Of a DNA stretch of 17,121 nucleotides, positions 7,447-13,767 are shown one piece after another. Below the pieces are notes generated by a model. That model worked only from the letters and a program-made list of their open reading frames with translations. It was not told the DNA's origin and made no database searches. Each line of letters opens with the position of its first letter. Position 1 is the first letter of the stretch. This DNA is from Sulfurimonas sp. (lineage in GTDB: Bacteria > Campylobacterota > Campylobacteria > Campylobacterales > Sulfurimonadaceae). Location: contig NZ_JALNZY010000044.1 in assembly GCF_023229105.1 (NCBI RefSeq), forward strand, positions 1 through 17,121. Direction: 5' to 3'. The translations under genes and the position numbers were made by a program.

Positions 7447-9366
7447 CTATCTATATAATTTCTTGTTGTACATGTGATCCAATGTTATGACAAAGGCTAA
7501 TGCATCTTGTTGCAACTCTTCATCATTCTCAATAGGAGTCAGATGATTTTTTGTATCCAAATATGTCTCTGGATCCTTATATGAAAAGGTAAGTGGTTTT
7601 TGACCTGGTCTTATAATCGCTACTTTATCATCTACTCTTAGTGCGTATGAAGAGTGAAACTGCATCAGTGAGATGTTTTGCTTTTTATCGCTAAATATAG
7701 AGTGACCCATGATAGGATATTTTAAATCAAGACCTATTAAATCAAGTGCCGTTGCCAATACATCAGGCTGAGAAGCAATTTTATCATAAATCATAGGTTT
7801 AATTCCATCTCCTACTATAATAGCGGGAATATGAAACATATCTACCGGTACCATATCGTCTCCATAGACTCTTACGTTATGATCGGCTATTACTACAAAG
7901 ATGGTATCTTTATAGTAAGGCTCTTTTTTGGCAAGCTCAAACAGACGACCAATCGCATGGTCGGCATATTTTATAGCATTTTTAACACTGTTTGGCGGGA
8001 CATCTTTTAGAAGTTCAATCTTCTCACATGGGAACTCAAAGGGTGAATGATTTGATTGTGAAAACATGACTGTTGCAAATTTTTGATTTTTTGCATACAT
8101 ATTTTTAAACTCCTCATTTGCCTTAACCACCAGATCTTCATCGCAAACTCCCCATGGAGCAACAAATGTAGGGTTCTCAAATTGGGGTTGATCTATAATC
8201 TCATTAAACCCGTTTCCGGAGTACCAACTTCTCATGTTGTCAAATCTGCTCTCTCCTCCATATATGAAGGAGGTGTGATATCCAAATGGCTTAAGAGCCG
8301 AGGCAACAGTAAAAAAGTTACTTTGAGATTTGTTTCTCTTTAGTACGCCGACTCCGGGAACAGCCAAATTTCCTGCACTAACAGCTGCCAGTCCTCTAAC
8401 GCTTCTCGTCCCGTTTGAGTATAAATCTTTAAAAAGTATCGCTTCCTTGCTTAATCTGTTGAAGTTTGGAGTTATCCCATCTTCGCCTCCTACAGCACTC
8501 ACAAACTGATAACCCAAACTCTCTTGCACAAAGATAACTAGATTTTTAGATTTATCACTTTTAAAGTGACTTTTTTCGACTCTTGAGAAAATGGATTCTT
8601 TATCGTCTGATTCAATATTTAGTCTTTTTTTAACTCTCTGCAGGGCTTCGTTTGTATCCATTTTCCCATACTGTTTTACTTCCCCTCCTTCATGTACAAG
8701 ATTGCTGTAAATAGCATAGCCTATACTATGAAGCGAGTTTTTAGTTATTTCGTTTATCATCCTATTTGTACTGTACATAGCATCTGATATATTAGCCGGC
8801 CTATGCCCAAAAGATGAACGAACTCCGATAAATAGAAGCAGCAATATAGGTAAAAACATAGCGACTCTTTTTATATAGAGAGTATCAAATATCTTTAAAA
8901 AATCATCTTTTGCAAATTTTAAATAAAAATATATAAATGCCCCAATCATGCCAAACGCAATAAAAAGTTCTACTTTATAATCTGCAAATATCATGGCAAA
9001 GACTTCACGCGGATATATAAGATACTCGACAAAAAGATAGTTTGGACGCACATCGTATTGCGCCACAAACGAAAAAGTTGCATTCTCTATATAAATAACG
9101 AGTGAAAATATCGCTAAAAAGTAGTATTTTAAAAAAATGTTTGTAAATTTTTTAAACCTTGCAGGAGTAAAAGAGAGAAATATCAGAGGGATAACTAGTA
9201 AAATAGAAGCAGCAATAGTATCCATTCTCAAGCCGTAGATAAATGTCAACCAATAGTCAACACCGCTGTTTTTAAAGTTATCGAAATAAATAGTAAATAA
9301 AAGTAACCTGCCTATAAAAAATATGGATATTAGGAGCAAGAAGTATTTAAGTAATTTTTTTGCCAT
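7447..9366 (-). CDS. LtaS/MdoB-type phosphoglycerol transferase (sulfatase fold), copy 1
   Basis: A 639-residue membrane enzyme of the LTA synthase family (COG1368): about five N-terminal membrane helices (roughly 6-26, 43-65, 78-97, 132-150, 168-183) and a periplasmic sulfatase-fold domain (about 272-570). Likely metal and active-site residues are E282 (in VQESLG), the NGTRSVRG loop (318-325), H440 (in SNHSPFEF) and D495-H496 (ADH), matching LtaS E255, T300, H416 and D475-H476 in order. Where copy 2 (9549-11474) has Thr in TRTVRG, this one has Ser322. The family moves phosphoglycerol from phosphatidylglycerol to an acceptor and leaves diacylglycerol, which fits dgkA next door. A Gram-negative of this kind should lack lipoteichoic acid, so the acceptor (LPS, glucan or surface glycan) is unknown. 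Phosphoethanolamine transfer is a less likely alternative. It is the first gene of the leftward operon. The start ATG has only a weak ribosome-binding site. Confidence 0.88.
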   Translation of the reverse strand: MAKKLLKYFLLLISIFFIGRLLLFTIYFDNFKNSGVDYWLTFIYGLRMDTIAASILLVIPLIFLSFTPARFKKFTNIFLKYYFLAIFSLVIYIENATFSFVAQYDVRPNYLFVEYLIYPREVFAMIFADYKVELFIAFGMIGAFIYFYLKFAKDDFLKIFDTLYIKRVAMFLPILLLLFIGVRSSFGHRPANISDAMYSTNRMINEITKNSLHSIGYAIYSNLVHEGGEVKQYGKMDTNEALQRVKKRLNIESDDKESIFSRVEKSHFKSDKSKNLVIFVQESLGYQFVSAVGGEDGITPNFNRLSKEAILFKDLYSNGTRSVRGLAAVSAGNLAVPGVGVLKRNKSQSNFFTVASALKPFGYHTSFIYGGESRFDNMRSWYSGNGFNEIIDQPQFENPTFVAPWGVCDEDLVVKANEEFKNMYAKNQKFATVMFSQSNHSPFEFPCEKIELLKDVPPNSVKNAIKYADHAIGRLFELAKKEPYYKDTIFVVIADHNVRVYGDDMVPVDMFHIPAIIVGDGIKPMIYDKIASQPDVLATALDLIGLDLKYPIMGHSIFSDKKQNISLMQFHSSYALRVDDKVAIIRPGQKPLTFSYKDPETYLDTKNHLTPIENDEELQQDALAFVITLDHMYNKKLYR

Positions 9367-9409
9367 GCTTATTTTCGCCTTTTATGTTTATACGTTTTGA
9401 AGTTAAAAA

Positions 9410-9415
9410 AATATA
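9410..9415 (-). promoter_or_regulatory. Candidate -10 box for the leftward operon
   Basis: On the minus strand TATATT lies at 9415-9410, giving a start near 9403 and a leader of about 37 bases before the transferase ATG at 9366. At the -35 distance there is only TTCATA (9439-9434, 18-base spacer), which is the outermost half-site of the ATGAA array. A weak -35 covered by a regulator site suggests activator-dependent transcription. TATAAA at 9392-9387 is a competing -10. Confidence 0.35.
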
Positions 9416-9433
9416 GTTTTTTAATTAAATCAA

Positions 9434-9497
9434 TATGAATACATTATGAATTTTTATTCATCTTCAGAATGAAAAAAGATTCATCTATATTTCATCT
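9434..9497. promoter_or_regulatory. Six-fold ATGAA half-site array, probable OmpR-family operator
   Basis: Between the two divergent transferase genes lie three ATGAA copies (9435-9439, 9446-9450, 9469-9473) and three TTCAT copies (9457-9461, 9480-9484, 9491-9495). Start-to-start distances are 11, 11, 12, 11 and 11 bases. Orientation is + + - + - -, and every copy has its exact mirror partner around base 9465. The outer pairs extend to direct repeats TATGAAT-N4-TATGAAT (9434-9451) and TTCATCT-N4-TTCATCT (9480-9497), i.e. 7-base repeats with 4-base spacers, the layout used by PhoB/OmpR-family regulators. The array lies between the two putative -10 boxes. Binding by the response regulator encoded at 6392-7066 is an inference. 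Confidence 0.6.
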
Positions 9498-9516
9498 ATT
9501 TTTTATTTACGTTCCT

Positions 9517-9522
9517 TAATAT
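9517..9522 (+). promoter_or_regulatory. Candidate -10 box for the rightward transferase-PAP2 genes
   Basis: TAATAT (9517-9522, or TATACC at 9520-9525) precedes the ATG at 9549 by about 27 bases. The -35 position (about 9494-9499) falls on the last TTCATCT repeat (9491-9497) and has no TTGACA-like box. The position is nearly the mirror image of the opposing -10 box about the array centre. This supports joint control of both promoters but is a weak call alone. Confidence 0.35.
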
Positions 9523-9548
9523 ACCACAATTAATTATAAGGATATTTT

Positions 9549-11474
9549 ATGCATGATAGTATGCCCAAAAGATGTAGCTATATAACTTTAATTTTTTGGT
9601 TGTTTTTAGGTATTTCTGCCATTACCAGGACGGCTCTTCTCATCAAATCCGTAAATATGCTAGATCTCTCTTTAATAGAGATTTTAAAGATATATCTAAT
9701 AGGAGCGTTTTATGATTTTGTGAGCGTTAGTTATCTAGTAGTGCCGTTTGTCATTTACCTCATTTTTTTACCAAAAAGATTTTTTAATCACGCGCTTAAT
9801 CGCTATATAACTTATATTTTTACTTTTATAATTATTTTTGGGGCGGTATTTTTGGTATTTAGCGAATGGTTTTTTTGGGATGAGTTTAGTGTTAGATTCA
9901 ACTTTATTGCCGTTGATTATCTTGTTTATACAAAAGAGGTAATAGGAAACATAAGAGAATCATACCCGATGGGCATTTTGATTACAATTATCTCACTTAT
10001 AGCCGCATTTATTTTTTATATTATCTATAAAACACAATATATTGAAAACTTTTTACAAAGCCAAAGCAGCCTTAAAGATAGATTTAAACCAGCACTCATC
10101 TATCTTATAATACCCGTAATATCTTTTGCGGGAGTAACTCAGGAGTTTGCAAAGATATCAACAAATCAATACAGCAATGAACTTTCTAAATCCGGGCTAT
10201 ACTCCCTTTTTGCCGCTTTTAGAAACAATACTCTTGATTATGATAAGTTTTATATAACGGATAAAGATGAGAGTGTAATGACAAACCTCAAAAAAGTGAT
10301 AGATGCTAACAGTTCTGCTTTTTTAAATTCAAATGATGTAACAAGAGCGATAGTAAATCCCGGAATAGAGAAAGATTACAATATAGTTATGATTGTAGTA
10401 GAGAGTTTAAGCGGTAAATTTCTTGAATCTTTGGGAGGAGAAAAAGGATTAACTCCAAATCTTGACTCTTTAGCTCAAAAAAGTCTGTTTTTTACCAACT
10501 TTTATGCAACGGGCACGAGGACGGTTCGGGGAATGGAGGCGATAACTTTATCTCTGCCGCCTACGCCCGGACGCTCAATAGTCAAAAGACCTGATAATCA
10601 TAACATGTACTCAAGTGGATTTATCTTCAAAAACAGAGGGTATGAGACTAAATTCATATACGGCGGACACGGCTACTTTGACAATATGAACGAGTTTTTT
10701 TCAACGAACGGATTTAGTGTCGTAGACAGGAGTGATTTTAGTAAGGAAGAGGATACTTATCATACGATTTGGGGAGTTTGTGACGAGGATTTGCTAAACA
10801 AGAGCCTAAGTGAGGCTGATCTCTCTTACAGAGCGCATAAACCTTTTATGAGTTTTATAATGACTACCTCAAATCATAGACCTTATGATTATCCGGATGG
10901 GCGTATAGATATACCTTCACATACAGGAAGAGACGGAGCCGTTAAATATACTGATTATGCTATAGGAGAGTTTATAAAAAAAGCCAAAGAGAAACCATGG
11001 TTTAAAAACACTATTTTTGTAATCGTGGCAGATCACTGTTCAACAAGTGCAGGCAAAACAGAAATCCCTCTTGATAAGTATCATATTCCGATGATTGTCT
11101 ATGCTCCTGAGATACTAAAACCTCAAGTAGTTAGCAAAATCTCAAGCCAAATAGACATTATGCCAACTCTTTTTGGTATGTTAAATTGGTCATACAAAAG
11201 CAAGTTTTACGGTAATGATATTTTAAGTGCTTCCTTTAAGGAGCGTGCACTGATGGGTACTTACCAAAAACTTGGGCTTTATAGAGAGAATAAACTTGTT
11301 GTTTTGTCTCCTACAAAAAAAATTAAAAGCTATGAAGTAGTTGAACAAGATATCTATGATACAAAGTATAAAGAGATAAATATAGAGAAGTATTTAGAAA
11401 CAGAGGCTGTAAGTTATTATCAAGGAGCAAGCACTCTTCATAAAAAGGGTTTAGATAGATATGAGAGCCAATAG
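9549..11474 (+). CDS. LtaS/MdoB-type phosphoglycerol transferase (sulfatase fold), copy 2
   Basis: A 641-residue paralogue of the protein at 7447-9366 with the same design: about five N-terminal membrane helices (roughly 10-33, 47-73, 85-106, 140-160, 180-197) and a periplasmic sulfatase-fold domain (about 276-565). Expected active-site residues are E285 (VVESLSG), the TGTRTVRG loop with T325 as likely nucleophile, H443 (in SNHRPYDY), and D495-H496 (ADH). Conserved blocks shared with copy 1 include YGG..YFDNM / YGG..RFDNM and WGVCDEDL. The C-terminal 70 residues differ most. The start is set by AAGGA six bases before ATG 9549; another in-frame ATG (M5, 9561) has none. The role is presumably phosphoglycerol transfer from phosphatidylglycerol to an unknown periplasmic or surface acceptor. 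It overlaps the PAP2 gene by 14 bases and shares the symmetric operator region with the leftward operon. Two copies may use different acceptors. Confidence 0.88.
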   Translation: MHDSMPKRCSYITLIFWLFLGISAITRTALLIKSVNMLDLSLIEILKIYLIGAFYDFVSVSYLVVPFVIYLIFLPKRFFNHALNRYITYIFTFIIIFGAVFLVFSEWFFWDEFSVRFNFIAVDYLVYTKEVIGNIRESYPMGILITIISLIAAFIFYIIYKTQYIENFLQSQSSLKDRFKPALIYLIIPVISFAGVTQEFAKISTNQYSNELSKSGLYSLFAAFRNNTLDYDKFYITDKDESVMTNLKKVIDANSSAFLNSNDVTRAIVNPGIEKDYNIVMIVVESLSGKFLESLGGEKGLTPNLDSLAQKSLFFTNFYATGTRTVRGMEAITLSLPPTPGRSIVKRPDNHNMYSSGFIFKNRGYETKFIYGGHGYFDNMNEFFSTNGFSVVDRSDFSKEEDTYHTIWGVCDEDLLNKSLSEADLSYRAHKPFMSFIMTTSNHRPYDYPDGRIDIPSHTGRDGAVKYTDYAIGEFIKKAKEKPWFKNTIFVIVADHCSTSAGKTEIPLDKYHIPMIVYAPEILKPQVVSKISSQIDIMPTLFGMLNWSYKSKFYGNDILSASFKERALMGTYQKLGLYRENKLVVLSPTKKIKSYEVVEQDIYDTKYKEINIEKYLETEAVSYYQGASTLHKKGLDRYESQ

Positions 11475-12126
11475 GCAAATTATAGCTACGCTGTTTTGCC
11501 TTGTAAGTCTTTTTTTTCTTTTTGAGTTTACAAATATTGATATTTTTGTGCAAAATTATTTTTATGATGCTACAACACAAAAGTGGCTATTGTCGCATCA
11601 AAGAGGAAGTTGGCTAGATATACTTTTTTATACAGGCATTAAAAAAGCAATTATAGTTTTTGGAGTTTTAATTCTTTTTTTATATCTCTACTCTTTTAAA
11701 AATTCGGCAAAGATTTTAAAAGAGTATCAAAGAAGACTGCTGATAGTCCTGCTAAGTCTTATAATAATCCCAATTTTTGTCGGGCTTTTAAAAGCATACT
11801 CAAATGTACCGTGCCCATGTGATTTTACATATTTTGGAGGAGATTATCCTTACATTAGAGTTGTTGATAGTATGCCGCAAGGTATTTTTAAAAAATTCAA
11901 ATGTTTTCCCGCCGGTCATGCAAGCGGAGGTTTTGCTCTTATGTCGCTGTTTTTTTTATTTAAGGAGCGAAAAAACAGGTTTATTGCCCTTAGCAGCGCA
12001 ATTATAATCGGTTCAAGTATGGGAGTTTATAAGATGCTAATTGGGCATCATTACTTAAGCCACACCATAATTACAATGATTTTAGCATGGTTTTTAATTT
12101 TGGTAATTTATAAAATCGTAAAATAA
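11461..12126 (+). CDS. PAP2-family membrane phosphatase (COG3907-like)
   Basis: A 221-residue integral membrane protein of the PAP2/lipid phosphatase superfamily. About six hydrophobic segments are seen (roughly 8-24, 62-78, 92-110, 156-168, 174-190, 203-219). The usual three-part signature is present in a variant form: K111-AYSNVPCPCD in place of KxxxxxxRP, CFPAGHASGG with H153, and GHHYLSH with H197/H201 in place of SRxxxxxHxxxD. The FGGDYPY stretch and CFPAGHAS fit the COG3907 subgroup, which is related to lipid A and undecaprenyl-pyrophosphate phosphatases. The probable work is removal of a phosphate from a lipid at the periplasmic face. Its ATG lies inside the end of the transferase gene, so the two are probably coupled. 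Together with dgkA it could help balance phosphatidic acid, diacylglycerol or lipid-carrier phosphates; the substrate is not readable from sequence. No terminator is clear after it. Confidence 0.82.
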   Translation: MRANRQIIATLFCLVSLFFLFEFTNIDIFVQNYFYDATTQKWLLSHQRGSWLDILFYTGIKKAIIVFGVLILFLYLYSFKNSAKILKEYQRRLLIVLLSLIIIPIFVGLLKAYSNVPCPCDFTYFGGDYPYIRVVDSMPQGIFKKFKCFPAGHASGGFALMSLFFLFKERKNRFIALSSAIIIGSSMGVYKMLIGHHYLSHTIITMILAWFLILVIYKIVK

Positions 12127-12199
12127 ATATTGCATTTTGAAATATTATTTCGCAACAAACATTTTTTTCACTACCATAGTAGCTAAAAAAAGGCATAGG

Positions 12200-12544
12200 A
12201 TGATTTTAGGAAAATGCCCATACTGTAGTGACGGAAACGTTGAGGTAAGAGACAAAGAGGTAAGCGGTAAAAAAGTTAAACTTTATGCTTGTTCAAATGC
12301 GCATTGGAAAACAGAAGATGGGGAACTCTTTGAGCTAAGAGATGATGCTTCATGTGAGTTTAGGATTTGGCAGAACGCTCTTGGCAAATATGGAAAATGG
12401 CTTACATATAAAGAGGTTAGAGAGCTTTTGGAAAATGAAACGATTGAAGTGGAACTTCTTAGCAAAAAATATGGCAAAAAAATCTACTACAATAAGCAGA
12501 TAATTATAAATCCAGAGTATGGGGTTAGTGTTTTATGGGATTAG
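12200..12544 (+). CDS. Small zinc-ribbon protein, topoisomerase C-terminal zinc-finger-like
   Basis: The frame is open from an ATG at 12137, but the likely start is the ATG at 12200: it has AGG (12191-12193) in a run of A six bases ahead, and the protein then begins MILGKCPYC directly with the zinc ribbon. The product is 114 residues. Cysteines C6 and C9 (CPYC) with C31 and perhaps H35 make a ribbon. A second block, C52-EFRIWQNALGKYGKWLT followed by the helix YKEVRELLENET, resembles the short zinc-binding repeats at the C-terminus of DNA topoisomerases I/III and their stand-alone relatives. That likeness is by eye only. No catalytic domain is present. It may bind nucleic acid or protein; the function is unknown. 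It lies 73 bases after the PAP2 gene on the same strand and may be a separate unit. Confidence 0.65.
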   Translation: MILGKCPYCSDGNVEVRDKEVSGKKVKLYACSNAHWKTEDGELFELRDDASCEFRIWQNALGKYGKWLTYKEVRELLENETIEVELLSKKYGKKIYYNKQIIINPEYGVSVLWD

Positions 12545-12605
12545 TTTGTAGGAAAAAAGAGTAAAAGTAGATAAGCTTATATAAAACATAATGCTTTAAT
12601 AAATC

Positions 12606-12635
12606 TTTTACATTTATTTGTGTATAATCCTCCTC
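12606..12635 (+). promoter_or_regulatory. Probable promoter of the rpmJ-rplQ operon
   Basis: A perfect TATAAT (12623-12628) follows a T-rich stretch (12606-12622) with no recognisable -35 box, the usual sigma70 promoter form in Campylobacterota. The bases after the -10 are C-rich (CCTCCTCCGC), a discriminator of the kind seen in promoters under stringent control. The predicted start near 12635 leaves a leader of about 240 bases before rpmJ. Confidence 0.55.
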
Positions 12636-12873
12636 CGCTTTGCTGTTTTGACATAAGCTAGAGTATTTTTACCTATATAGTGATATATAGATAAAAGTAT
12701 TGGCATGCAAACAGAGATGCTTGCCTAAATGCAGCAAAGATTGGCATAAAGACAAATAGTGAAGCTTATAAGAGGCTTGTCCCTCTCGCCGTTGGCGTAG
12801 CTTTAGTGAATGAACGAAAAGTCGAAAATCAGCTTCGGTTTTTTGTGAGATAAATATAGCATAAGGACTTTCG
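12636..12873 (+). other. Structured non-coding leader upstream of rpmJ
   Basis: The non-coding stretch is 12545-12873 (329 bases). Before the promoter it is AT-rich, with a 10-base palindrome ATAAGCTTAT at 12571-12580. After it I find a row of inverted repeats: CTATATA/TATATAG closing a GTGA tetraloop (12673-12690); GGCATGCA/TGCTTGCC with one T-T mismatch (12702-12725); AGAGG/CCTCT (12771-12786); CGCC/GGCG (12787-12797); and GTCGAA/TTCGGT, with two wobble pairs, followed by a run of T near 12840. No tRNA or known riboswitch was recognised. A minus-strand reading frame crosses the region but has no ribosome site and starts inside rpmJ, so I treat it as chance. Roles could be ribosomal-protein autoregulation, a small RNA or a dispersed repeat. 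Confidence 0.4.
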
Positions 12874-12987
12874 ATGAAAGTAAGAGCTTCAGTTAAGAAG
12901 ATGTGTGATGATTGTAAAGTTGTCAAAAGAAAAGGCATTGTAAGAGTAATCTGCAAAGTTAAAAAACATAAACAGAGACAAGGATAA
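12874..12987 (+). CDS. rpmJ: 50S ribosomal protein L36 (bL36)
   Basis: A 37-residue protein of the large subunit, too short for most gene scans. It opens MKVRASVKKMCDDCK and carries the zinc ligands C11, C14, C27 and H32 of the C-plus form of L36, which folds as a small zinc knuckle on 23S rRNA. AAGGA (12863-12867) lies six bases before the ATG. rpsM follows two bases after the stop, its ribosome site (AAGGA) lying in the end of rpmJ. It is the first gene of this ribosomal group here; infA, commonly placed before rpmJ, is not directly upstream. The zinc-binding form suggests that a zinc-free paralogue, if any, would be elsewhere. Confidence 0.97.
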   Translation: MKVRASVKKMCDDCKVVKRKGIVRVICKVKKHKQRQG

Positions 12988-12989
12988 CC

Positions 12990-13352
12990 ATGGCTCGTAT
13001 ATCAGGTGTTGATTTACCAAAGAAAAAAAGAATAGAGTATGGTCTAACATACGTCTATGGGATTGGTCTTCAGGCTTCTCGCAAGATTTTAGATGCGACT
13101 GGCATAGACTATAACAAAAGAGTTTACGAACTAAGCGAAGATGATGTTGCAGCGATTACAAAAGAGATTCGTGCAAATCATGTTGTTGAAGGTGATCTTC
13201 GTAAACAAGTTGCAATGGACATTAAAGCACTTATGGATTTAGGTTCATATAGAGGTCTTCGTCACCGTCGTGGTCTTCCATGCCGTGGTCAAAAAACTAA
13301 GACAAATGCGCGTACTCGTAAGGGTAAACGTAAAACTGTCGGCGCAGCGTAA
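12990..13352 (+). CDS. rpsM: 30S ribosomal protein S13 (uS13)
   Basis: A 120-residue protein of the head of the small subunit that contacts 16S rRNA, the P-site tRNA and bridges to L5. It opens MARISGVDLPKKKRIEYGLT, has the helix-turn-helix region through YGIGLQASRKIL, and the signature SYRGLRHRRGLPCRGQ near residues 86-101 followed by the basic tail TNARTRKGKRKT that reaches the tRNA. The length is normal for bacteria. The start is supported by AAGGA five bases upstream, which is part of the rpmJ end. The stop TAA is itself part of the TAAGGG ribosome site for rpsK 11 bases on. No anomalies were seen. Confidence 0.98.
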   Translation: MARISGVDLPKKKRIEYGLTYVYGIGLQASRKILDATGIDYNKRVYELSEDDVAAITKEIRANHVVEGDLRKQVAMDIKALMDLGSYRGLRHRRGLPCRGQKTKTNARTRKGKRKTVGAA

Positions 13353-13363
13353 GGGATTAACAG

Positions 13364-13756
13364 ATGGCAAAAAGAAAAGCTGTTAGAAAAAAAGTAGTAA
13401 AGAAAAATATTGCACGTGGTATATGTCATATCTCTGCATCATTTAACAATACGCTTGTAACTATTACAGACGAGATGGGTAACATGATCGCTTGGAGTTC
13501 TGCTGGTAGCCTTGGTTTTAAAGGTAGCAAAAAATCTACTCCGTTTGCAGCTCAAGCAGCTGTAGAAGATGCAGTAGCAAAAGCTCAAGTGCATGGTGTG
13601 AAAGAACTTGGTATTAAAGTTCAAGGTCCTGGTTCAGGAAGAGAAACTGCAACTAAAGCAGTAGGTTCTATTGAGGGTATCCGCGTAACATTTATGAAAG
13701 ATGTTACTCCACTACCACACAATGGTTGTCGCGCGCCTAAGCGCCGTAGAGTTTAA
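13364..13756 (+). CDS. rpsK: 30S ribosomal protein S11 (uS11)
   Basis: A 130-residue protein of the 30S platform, near the mRNA exit and the anti-Shine-Dalgarno end of 16S rRNA. It has the basic N-terminal tail (MAKRKAVRKKVVKKN), the HISASFNNTLVTITD core, the GPGSGRETA stretch and the C-terminal signature PLPHNGCRAPKRRRV. Its Asn-Gly pair is the site that forms isoaspartate in E. coli S11. AAGGG lies about eight bases before the ATG. The gene follows rpsM by 11 bases, and AAGGAG, starting in its own stop codon, serves rpsD. It is complete and of normal length. Confidence 0.98.
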   Translation: MAKRKAVRKKVVKKNIARGICHISASFNNTLVTITDEMGNMIAWSSAGSLGFKGSKKSTPFAAQAAVEDAVAKAQVHGVKELGIKVQGPGSGRETATKAVGSIEGIRVTFMKDVTPLPHNGCRAPKRRRV

Positions 13757-13767
13757 GGAGATTACTG

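Noticed and set aside
9434..9497. CRISPR or iteron array in the divergent promoter region
   Set aside because: Repeats are only 5-7 bases with 4-7-base spacers and mixed orientation, which fits a regulator operator, not a CRISPR or replication origin.
12137..12199. Upstream ATG as start of the zinc-ribbon protein
   Set aside because: It has no ribosome site and adds 21 residues of low-quality sequence before the ribbon; the ATG at 12200 has a proper site.
12702..12797. tRNA-like or riboswitch-like fold in the rpmJ leader
   Set aside because: The hairpins do not form a cloverleaf, and no anticodon arm, T-loop or known aptamer core was seen.
12669..12956. A 95-codon minus-strand frame across the rpmJ leader and most of rpmJ
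   Set aside because: It starts inside rpmJ, has no ribosome-binding site, and its composition does not look like a real protein; the hairpin-rich DNA below it explains the region better.
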